From the NCBI GenBank assembly GCA_026119855.1, contig JAOWBW010001636.1, positions 62,001 to 126,000 of the forward strand: a stretch of DNA of 64,000 nucleotides, written 5' to 3'. This DNA is from Campanula takesimana. Taxonomy: Eukaryota > Streptophyta > Magnoliopsida > Asterales > Campanulaceae. Position numbers and translations under genes: made by a program. Below, piece after piece: positions 55,788 to 64,000 of the stretch. The notes beneath the pieces are model-generated. The model was not told where the DNA came from. It ran no database searches and was given only the letters and a program-made list of their open reading frames with translations. How positions within the stretch are numbered: position 1 is the stretch's first letter; each line of letters begins with the position of its first letter.

Positions 55788-57247
55788 TGTTGGTCCCAAA
55801 GGGCAACAAGGGTATGAAAAATAGCTAGAGGGGGGGGTGAATAGCTGTTTTAAAATTCTTTTCGTACCCTTGAAAAACTCAATTGCGAATGCGCACTTTA
55901 TCAAGTAAGCGTTATGAAATGCGCCTAAGTGAGTGAGTGAAATGCACAGCGGAATTTAGTAATGAAAGTAGGCGCAAAGTGATAAAGGGAGCGCAACACA
56001 CACACTAAGTATTTTGGCTCAAAGTGAGTGAAATAAGGAACTAAGGCAAATGATAAAACAAACACAACACAATTCAGTTCAATCAATCTACAATGAGTAA
56101 ACAAGCAAATAGTGAGTGAAAATAATAACTTGAAAGAAATGACAAGATAATAACACAAGCTATTTGGAGAGGTTCGATCAATGAAAGATCTACGTCCTCT
56201 ACCAAGATGGTTAGTCTTGGATTTCTAATCGAGATCTTATATAATGAGTGAGTGTTACAAATTACAATGTTTGAGCTTATACACTAACTCAAGATCTATT
56301 ACTATGAAAGAACAAATCCAAAACAATAACCGGTGTATCTCTAAAAGATGAATCTAAATGATTAATCTTAAAGAGGTGCGTGTGTGTTCTTAGAATCAAG
56401 GCTCTTTAGATCTTTGAGATGGAGAGCACAAGAAACTAAAGTGTTAAGGCTTTGAAGATCTGGGCTAAGGATGAAGGTATGAAGATGTTCTTGAGAAATC
56501 TGGAAAAACGAAGGCAATCTTCAAATCTTCAACAAATGCTTTGAGAGAGAAATTCTTGAAATTCTTAGCAAAACTCAGCAACTTCAAAATGTTGAAGTTA
56601 TGGGGTATTTATAGTGAACTTCAAAAAACTAGCCGTTTGGAAATCCTTGTGGATAAGATGAGCTGTCGTTCGTTGATTGGAGCATGCATATTTTATGGCC
56701 ATTTTGACACTCAACATAAATGTGACCGTTATGGACACGTGTCAACAGATTAGGCGCATATGCATCTTTTATCCACCGTTGGATCATTGGCGTAATTTTG
56801 AATTCTTTTCAAGTCTTCGAGTCTTCAATAAATCACTGAGTGTTTGAATAAACACTTTGAGGCGCGTTTGAGCCAAGAGGCGCATTTAGCCAATAGGCGC
56901 ACAGTAAGCGTGCGCTTAAAACAAGGGGCGCAGAGGCGCGTAAGCTTATGAAGAAATCCTTATGCGCGCGCTCTAAATGGCGCAAGGCGCGAGTGAAGAG
57001 GCGCATGGCGCGTGGCGCAGGAGGCGCATAAGCGCGGCTCAAACTCACTGAGTGATTTTTCTTGAAACTTGATCTTCTTGCCCTATTTCTAAGCCTATTC
57101 TATAACAATGGACAACCTAAAAAATGAAGTATAAATACTTCTTACATGTGGGTCTAAAGTCCATGAAATAAAACTTAGGTGATGGATCAATCAAATCTAA
57201 TAAATCCTAATACATTAAAACTGAGATATATGTGGGCATACCCAACA
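55788..57247 (-). repeat. 5' LTR of copy B (1460 bp)
   Basis: Minus strand begins TGTTGGGTATGCCC and ends GGGACCAACA. TATAAATA at 56613-56606. The U3 contains the same GGCGC cluster as the other LTR (56752-57030). Confidence 0.96.
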
Positions 57248-57465
57248 CAACCACTTAAACCGCCCAACTCTTTATAATTCAGTTTGGACAAAACCGCAAA
57301 ACTCCGTTGTGCATTTTATCTGAGCGGTTCTAGGCTTTAAACCGCAATAGACCAAACTGATAAGTACTTGGTTGATTTTCAAGGGTATTCCGAAAAAGAT
57401 TTTAAACCGCTATTCACCCCCCCTCTAGCGGTTCTATACCCTTGTTGCCCTTAGGGACCAACAAG

Positions 57466-57477
57466 TGGTATCAGAGC
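57466..57477 (+). other. Primer-binding site of copy C
   Basis: TGGTATCAGAGC, two bases after the LTR end at 57463. Confidence 0.93.
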
Positions 57478-57527
57478 TTATCCACCAAAAATTATTTTAC
57501 AAGCTTAACCGCTTGGGTGCTGATCCA

Positions 57528-59900
57528 ATGGCAAACATAAACTCCCATATGATGCAGACATCCAACTCTAATCACTTACCTATTCTTAATGAAGATAGTT
57601 TCATCTTCTGGAAAGATAGGATGAAGAAGCACATGATATCTGAGGATCGCAGATTATGGACTGCAATTGTTAATGGACCCTATGTCCCGATGAAGGCTAA
57701 CCCTGATGCAGGTACTGCTGGACAAACCGCGGAAATCAAGAAGCCGGAAGCTGAATGGACCGAAACTGATCAACGGAATGTGGACTTTGATGGAAGAGCC
57801 ATGTCCATTCTTGTATCAGCTATTGATCTAAGAACTCACTCAAAGGTTCTAGATTGCAATACCGCAAAGGAAACATGGGATGGCATCATTGACTTTCTGG
57901 AAGGAGATGCCGACACCAAGAAGAACCGCCTCTACCAACAGAGAAGGCTCTTTGATTACTTTGTCAAAGACCCAAAGGAATCTCTTCGCCAATGCTATGA
58001 GCGGTTCGTGGAAATTGTCAATGTATGTTTCTCTCTAGGGCACAAGTATTCCAATACTGACCTGAACATGAGATTCATGCAATCTCTTGGTAGCAAATGG
58101 CTGATCAAAACTACCAACATAGAAGACAACAAAGATCTGGAAGCTCTTGATCTTCGTCATCTTTATGCCATGCTAAGGGTATTTGAATTCAAGCTTGAGG
58201 AAGCTCATGAAACCGAAAACAGATTCAAGTCTCTTTCTCTTGCCGCTTTCAACAATGCCACATCTCCAGTTTACAATCCAGATCATCATCAAACCGCATC
58301 TAATATCCATTTACAAACCGCTTCTTTTGATCCAAATATTCCAAGATATATTTCTCAAACCGCACCTCCAGAGTATTACCAACCGCCTCATCAACCTTAC
58401 CCTCAATATCATCAACCCTATTCTCAACCTCAGTAATCTCATCAATCCTACACTCCATCTCAAAATTCTCAAAGTGTAGCATCCAGTTCTACTCAAGTTG
58501 ACTTTGATGACATGGATGATGACGAGTTTTCTCTTTATGTGAAAAACTACACCAAGTTCAGAAAGAACAGAGCTCAATCTCAGTCAGGCGGCCCTGCAAA
58601 GTTTGTCCCTCCAACCAGATTCAACAAAGCAGCTGATGCTAAGAAAAGGGATGATCTTGTTTGTTACAACTGCAGACAACCAGGTCATTTTGCCTCCAGT
58701 TGTCCCAAACCGCGCTATGAAGCCGCTCCTGCCAAGAAACCGTTCAACAAAAAGTTTTTCAAGAGAAGAGGAATGGTTGCTGAACAAGGAGAACAACCAT
58801 TAACATGGATGGGTTCTGATACAGATGATAGTGATGAAGATGAAGGAGTTGCAAATCTTTGCCTAATGGGATTTGAAGAAAAGGTTGAAATTGATGAAAG
58901 CCTTCCACTGCCACTCCATCAAATGAAGTCAGTTTCACCAAAAACTCCTGAAGCTAAACAAGGCAAAACTCCTACTTCACCAAACTACTCTCCTGAGGAT
59001 CAAACCGAACAAAGCCATGATGACCAGGTACTTGAACGTGCTAATGTCATTTGTCAACAACACACTGTGCTTAAAAAGGCATATAAATTAATGGCTGCGG
59101 AACTTGAATATTCCCAAAAAGAATGCAAGTCCCATAAGGAGGAGATTGAAAAACTCAAGCTCCAAATTATTGGGATAGCTTCTGTTGTGGAAGAAAACCG
59201 CTACCTTAAGGACAGAACCGAGGTTCTTAACACCCGAATCCATGATCTTACTGCACAAAGGGATAAACTTCAAAAAGTGACCGATGTGTGGACTAAGTCT
59301 GGAGTCACCATGGAACAAATCGTTAATTCACAAATTCTCTCTAAGGAGAAAAGTGAATTAGGATTTAAAACTGATGATGGGTGTAAGTGTCCTTGTCTTT
59401 GTGCTGAAAGTGGTGTGAAACCAACTGAACAAACCAAAGAAATTCCTAAGGTGAATCATGCTGGTAAAAAGGGCTCAACACAAGAAATTAAAAAGCAAAA
59501 TTATTTCTATGAGTATCCTAAAAACCAGACTGGGAGAGATCCAAAGTGGAAAGAGAAATCCACAGCGGCTGAGGCAACCAAAGAAGTATTGAGTGATGAA
59601 ACCGCTCATAGTCGGTTTAAGGAATATCCTGTTATATTTCCTAAAGCCGCACCTAAGAGAAAGGTGGAACTCAAGAAGGTTAACTTTGTTAAAGCCAAAA
59701 CCACTGACCCAGTAAAACACGATAAACCGAAGGTCAGTAATGGATTTGTAAAACCGCCACCACAACATGGCTTAATTCATTGTTCTATCTGTGCCGACTT
59801 TGGTCATAGTACTGGTCATTGTCTTTTAAGATTCGCACCCAATGCCAAGGGACGTAAAAATCCTAAGGTCAAACAGGTGTGGGTCCCAAAAAGCTGCTAA
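57528..59900 (+). pseudogene. gag: gag of copy C, one in-frame stop
   Basis: Starts MANINSHMMQTSNSNHLPIL and keeps one frame to 59900 except a TAA at 58434-58436, where a Gln codon is likely in the ancestor. The capsid region (WKDRMKKHMI, EWTETDQRNVDFDGRA, LRQCYERFVEIVN) is followed by a His/Pro/Tyr/Gln-rich segment with repeated QTA. Each QTA is encoded by AAACCGC, the family motif. Knuckles: CYNCRQPGHFASSC near residue 380 and CSICADFGHSTGHC near the C-terminus. A coiled coil lies between them. Readthrough or a single reversion would restore the frame, so damage is recent. Confidence 0.9.
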
Positions 59901-59965
59901 CCCTAGGACCCAAGGAATAAGGGGGACCAAAACCTTTCATGTTTATTTTTTAGATTTCATGTTTT

Positions 59966-61366
59966 ATGGCTGGAACCGCTAAGAAGAAGAAGGATCTCTG
60001 GTATTTGGATAGTGGATGCTCACGACACATGACTGAAGATTTAGAACTACTCTGCAGTTTCATCCAAATGAAAGGTCCCCCAGTAGTGCTTGGTAACAAC
60101 AAGAAAGGAGAAACAGTAGGATATGGAGCAATCAAACGAGGAAAGGTGACTATTGAAAAAGTGTCACTAGTAGAAGGACTCAAGCACAACCTTCTCTCCA
60201 TATCTCAGTTTTGTGACAAAAGAATGAAATGCATCTTCACTTCAACTTGCTGTTATATCAAAGATGCTTCCTCTGGAGTCACTCTACTGACTGGCAACAG
60301 AACAAGTGATGTTTATATAATTGATTTAAGCAATATTGTTTCTATTGCTGACCTCTGTTTTGTAGCAAAAAATATAAGTGAAAGCAGCTGGTTATGGCAT
60401 AAGCGGCTCAGCCACTTGAACTTCAAGTATCTAGCAAAACTTCATAGGGATGGTCTAGTAAAATGACTACCCAAAGTGGCTGACCATCATGATGAAAAGT
60501 GTAAAGCATGCCAGCTTGGAAAGCAGCCCAAACAGTCATTTCCTAGTAAAACCGCGCCTTCAACGAACCGCTGTTTGCAACTGCTGCACATGGATTTATT
60601 TGGACCTGTCCCAACCGCCAGTATTGGAGGAAACCGATATACACTTGTGGTGGTTGATGATTATTCAAGATATACATGGGTGGAAATGATGGCCTCTAAA
60701 GATGATACTTATGGTATCGTAACCGCTCTCTTTAGACAGCTCCAAACTCAGAAATTGGATGACATTGTTGCCGTGCGTTCAGATAATGGAACCGAATTTA
60801 CAAACAATGGTGTTGCCCAATATTGTGATGATCATGGAATTGATCATAATTTCTCTGCCGCTGGAGTTCCACAACAGAATGGAGTAGTGGAAAGAAAGAA
60901 CATGACTTTGATTGAAGCCGGGAAGACTATGATTGCCGAAGCCAAGCTTCCCAAATACTTCTGGGCCGAAGCCGTCAATACCGCATGCTTCACCCAGAAC
61001 CGCTCCCTCATCATCAAAGTTCACAACAAGACTCCTTATGAATTGTGGAGAGGCAGATCACCCAACATTGCCTTCTTCAAGATATTTGGATGCAAGTGTT
61101 ACATCTTGTACAATGGCAAAGAGCATCGAGGTAAATTTGATGCTAAGGCTGATGAAGGTATTTTTGTTGGTTATTCTAAACACTCCAAAGCTTTTCGTTG
61201 TTTCAATAAGACATCTTTAAAAATTGTAGAGTCAGTCCATGTTACATTTGATGAACATGCTCTCCTTGAGCCACATATGGCTCCAAATGTTGCTAATGAT
61301 TTTAGTGATTTTGAGACAGGCACTAGACATAGAGCAACTGACAACCATCCTACTCAAACCGCTTGA
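59966..61366 (+). pseudogene. pol: pol of copy C, 5' half (PR-INT), one stop and truncated by insertion
   Basis: MAGTAKKKKDLWYLDSGCSR carries the protease active site, followed by GAG-pre-integrase (LWHKRLSHLNF). TGA at 60464-60466 stands where B has Gly. The same frame then continues through integrase (ACQLGKQ, HMDLFGPVPT, VRSDNGTEF, QQNGVVERKN, YELWRGRSPN) to the linker, where it meets the Athila-like LTR at 61366. RT and RNase H are not in the window. The linker carries AACCGC-coded residues. Confidence 0.92.
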
Positions 61367-62641
61367 TGTGGCGGATTTTGTATACATTATTTACCTTATT
61401 CTCTCATATATTTTGGTTCATTTTGATGTACTTTAGACTAGATTTGATGTATTTGAGACATTATTTTATCATTTGAGCTTTATTGTAATCCGGGGTAGAA
61501 TAGTCGTTATTATTTAATTATTTTTCCCGGATGTAACTTTTGGTGAGCTTCAACGTCTGTCTCGATGGTCAAGTAGTCAAAGTCAAGTCAAAGTTAACTG
61601 GCGGAAGAGTGCAGGGACCAAACTGCAAAGAACTGGGAATTTAGGGGCTTTTCTGCAATTTCTGAAACTTGGAGGACTGAACTGACAATATTAAAACTCC
61701 AGGGGCTGAATTGTAATATGGTGAAAGTCAACCTCTTCACAAAGTGGGCGGCGGCTGGACTGATGTTTTTGTTGGTTTTTTTTTGTTTATTTTATTTTAT
61801 TTTATTATCTTTTTATTTTTGATTTGAATTATTATTCCTTTATTAGTTTTAGAATTAGTTTTAGATTGGGTTATCATTTTCTCTCTCTGAACGGGGAATA
61901 GGAGGTTCTTTTCTTTTTCTCTCTGAAGCTTTGTGTAACCATTAATGGAGAACTAAACTCCATTACTTTGGGTTTGAGATCTTGATCCGGGTTTTTTTAT
62001 TTCTATTGAGGTATTTCTTTTTTCTTAATTTCTAGGGTTTGTAAATCTGGCCAATTTACTTGTCCTCTTTATTGATCTTTGCTAGATTACTCGTTCTGTG
62101 CCAGAATTAGGGTTTTCATTGTAGCATCTCCACGAATTGTGTATGTGCCATAGCAATTCGGGGAGTAGGCAAGATTAGACGATTATCTAATTTATTTTTA
62201 GAAAGCGTTCTTGATTTTAGTCTCTTAAAACTTCATCAATTAATCTTTAGACCTTTTCTGTGCCAGTTTAGGTTTAATTTTAATTAGGGTTTATAGTGAG
62301 TGTGCCACTGCTATAAACTATTCTGAAAGAAGAGACAGAGATTGAAATACGTCTCGTAATCAAGTGAATAAGATTAAAGGAGATTAGAATTATCAGTGAT
62401 ATTAGAATTAAAATCCGGTGACAGTATCAAATCTGAAGTGCTTTTTAATCATTGTTTTAATCACAATTAGTTTAATTTCCCGTCTAGGATTTAATTACAA
62501 TCAAAATCAAACCCCCAATCTGGTCAAGTGACTGTTCGCAAATAATCATCGTTCTTCGTGGATCGACCCTGACTTACCCTAATTACATTATTAGTGGCCG
62601 AGTTCAGGTCTAATTTAGTAGGTGTGCGACTGAGCCTACCA
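61367..62641 (+). repeat. 5' LTR of the Athila-like element
   Basis: Starts TGTGGCGGATTTTG, ends GAGCCTACCA five bases before the primer site. The start is set by alignment to the solo LTR; TGATG at 61364 is an alternative. Confidence 0.78.
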
Positions 62642-62646
62642 AATTT

Positions 62647-62664
62647 TGGCGCTGCTGCCGGGGA
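62647..62664 (+). other. Primer-binding site (tRNA-Asp type)
   Basis: TGGCGCTGCTGCCGGGGA, close to the site used by Athila/Tat gypsy elements. Confidence 0.8.
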
Positions 62665-62787
62665 GCGGTGTTATTGTTTGCGTTCTTTTTATTTTATTTT
62701 ATTTTTATCTTTTTTCTCTTTTAGTTGTTGACTTGCTATATTTCTAGTTATCTTTATTGCTTATTATCTTGTAGTGTGGAACCGTGT

Positions 62788-64000
62788 ATGGTCCACACCC
62801 GTTCTACTAACGATTTGATTGTACCATTTGATCCAGAAATCGAAAGGTCTTTCAGGAAAGGACGACAGCAAAGTAGGAGATACAAGGCAATTTTGTTGGC
62901 TGAAGATATGGCGCAACAAGGTCAGGGTAACGCTGGTGGTGGCGCTGGTGAATATAATGCTGGTGGCGCTGATGGAAATAATGCTAATGGAAATAACGCA
63001 GGAGGTAGACAAGCAGTACCACCATAGACATTGAGGCAGAGGACTGCACCGAATTGGAATGAGCAACCACATGCCGTCCAATTCCCTGCCTTACCTGCCG
63101 GAGTGACATTTGAGTTGAAGCCGGGGCTACTGAACCAGCTACCGCACTTCACAGGGATGCCCGGAGAGGATCCTAATCAGCACATCTCACAGTTTGTGCA
63201 AATCTGTCAGAGTATGAAGCCGGCAGCGCTTCTGATCGAGCACTTATTGTTGAGGGCATTTTCTTTCACACTGAAAGATAACGCGAATGGGTGGTACTAT
63301 CACTTGCCACCCAACAGCATCACGACTTGGCAGTAGATGAAAGAAGTATTCTTGGAAGAGTTTTTCCCTCAGGACCAGATTAATGTTATGAAGAGGGACA
63401 TCAGCAATATGGAGCAAAAGGCAGATGAGACCCTATATGACTACTACAACCGCTTCCACAAGCTGTGTAGGAGTTGTCCGTATCACGGGTTTACTGATGA
63501 GCAGCTAATCGTCTATTTTCATGGGGGGTTGACTATTCAGGATAAGAGGCTAGTGGATTCGTGCTGTGGGGGAAGCATTCTGAACAAGACTACCGAGGAA
63601 GCTAAGAGGTTGATCGAGGAGCTAGCTAAGAGCACAAGGACCCATGGCAAGAGGTCTAATGTGAGACAGGTCAGTGCAGCAGGTTCGAACAGTGGGGTGT
63701 CTAATAAGTTCGAGACATATATGGAGGATCTTAAGGGTATGGTGAAACAGTTGGTTCTGGGACAGACACCGAAGCCTTGTGGGATTTGCTATGACATCAC
63801 ACACCCTACAGATTCGTGTCCGTCTCTGCAGACGGGCGAGATGGAGGATGTCAATGCAGTTGGGTTTGCGCAGCAGGGACAAAGACCGATGGGTAACACC
63901 TATAACCCCAACTGGAAAAATCATCCTAATTTCAGATGGGGTACAGGTCAGCAGCAAAATTAGTCGGGTGGTCAGGGACAGCAGTTTGGTAATCAGCAGG
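62788..64000 (+). pseudogene. gag: gag of the Athila-like element, three TAG stops
   Basis: Starts MVHTRSTNDLIVPFDPEIER, a typical Athila opening. A Gly/Asn/Ala-rich segment is followed by the retrotransposon gag domain (PHFTGMPGEDPNQHISQFVQ, YHLPPNSITTW, YYNRFHKLCRSCPYHG, GGSILNKTTEEAKRLIEE). One frame is kept throughout, broken only by TAG at 63025, 63334 and 63961. A CxxC...H...C remnant (CGICYDITHPTDSC) near 63779 is the zinc knuckle. Runs off the window. Confidence 0.88.

Larger units (their letters stand above)
43865..57247 (-). mobile_element. Ty1/copia LTR retrotransposon, Sirevirus-like, copy B: complete, with a third ORF
   Basis: 13,383 bases bounded by TG...CA LTRs and the target duplication CAACC (43860-43864, 57248-57252). 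Minus-strand order: 5' LTR, primer site, gag, pol, a 900-base spacer, third ORF with its own promoter and intron, polypurine tract, 3' LTR. By eye the LTRs differ by one substitution, four short length differences (2 to 12 bases) and one G in a homopolymer, so insertion is recent. All genes are open. Saturated with GGCGCA (plus strand). Best candidate in the window for an autonomous element. Confidence 0.95.
42605..57463 (+). repeat. 5' LTR of copy C, split by element B
   Basis: Two pieces, 42605-43864 and 57253-57463, about 1471 bases joined. TATAAATA at 43253-43260. CCGC cores at 42799, 42812, 42845, 42869, 42894 and 42915 lie in the U3. The right piece ends GGGACCAACA just before the primer site. 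Confidence 0.9.
42605..61366 (+). mobile_element. Ty1/copia LTR retrotransposon, Sirevirus-like, copy C (interrupted; 3' part not in window)
   Basis: The 5' LTR starts TGTTGGTATGTG at 42605 and is split at 43864 by element B. It resumes after the duplicated CAACC at 57253 and ends at 57463, followed by the primer site, gag and the first half of pol. Pol stops at 61366 where an Athila-like LTR begins, so RT/RNase H and the 3' LTR should lie beyond that insertion. AACCGC motifs are scattered throughout. Coding damage is light: point stop codons rather than frameshifts. Confidence 0.92.
61367..64000 (+). mobile_element. Athila-like Ty3/gypsy retrotransposon (5' part; continues beyond window)
   Basis: LTR, tRNA-Asp-type primer site and gag in order, inserted into pol of copy C. 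Its LTR is related to the solo LTR at 41020-42330. Expected left duplication is CTTGA (61362-61366); its partner is outside. Confidence 0.88.

Overview
The window is nuclear DNA of a flowering plant, most likely a eudicot. The signs are spliced genes with plant-style introns, plant LTR retrotransposons primed by initiator-Met tRNA or tRNA-Asp-type sites, many Stowaway elements (ends CTCCCTCCGTCC), Helitrons and PIF/Harbinger elements. Only two host genes look intact; most of the remainder is transposon-derived, much of it nested.

Layout. 1-9536: Sirevirus-like Ty1/copia element A (+), left end outside the window, gag and pol broken by frameshifts; it sits in an older Tork-like copia fragment (9537-11112, -). 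11113-17750: a GC-rich repeat block, a G-rich 1.1-kb terminal-inverted-repeat element, a 2.7-kb Tekay-like solo LTR with a CACAC target duplication, a LINE remnant and small DNA transposons. 18219-26538: a seven-exon amino acid permease gene (AAP6-like, 476 aa, +), its introns loaded with Stowaways, a SINE and a Helitron. 29207-32987: a seven-coding-exon protein with five KH domains (682 aa, -), convergent with the permease, with an apparent 3'-UTR intron that houses a PIF/Harbinger element. 34000-40922: a 198-bp tandem duplication, a hAT-like element, and a 3.7-kb Helitron carrying pieces of at least three host genes (Yippee-like, DUF1138, TPR-like). 41020-42330: an Athila-like solo LTR with an AAATA target duplication. 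42605-61366: Sirevirus-like element C (+), whose 5' LTR is split by element B (43865-57247, -, duplication CAACC). C is cut at 61366 by an Athila-like Ty3/gypsy element that runs off the window.

Element B is the centrepiece. It is 13.4 kb, with nearly identical LTRs and open gag and pol. It also carries a third gene in the sense orientation downstream of pol. Read with one intron (48080-48967), that gene encodes 761 aa with nuclear-localisation-like basic tracts and coiled coils, and it has its own TATA box and CT-rich leader. It does not look like an envelope protein.

Elements A, B and C are siblings by protein, yet each is saturated with a different short DNA motif: TGCGCA in A, GGCGCA/TGCGCC in B, AACCGC in C. 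The motif appears in LTRs, spacers, the intron of the third gene and the disordered parts of Gag and Pol, but hardly in the conserved Pol core, and it stops at the element boundaries. My leading hypothesis is a family-specific recognition system in which an element-encoded nuclear protein, perhaps the third ORF, reads a dispersed motif, comparable to the VANC anti-silencing proteins of VANDAL transposons. The motif pattern is seen in the sequence; the function is inference.
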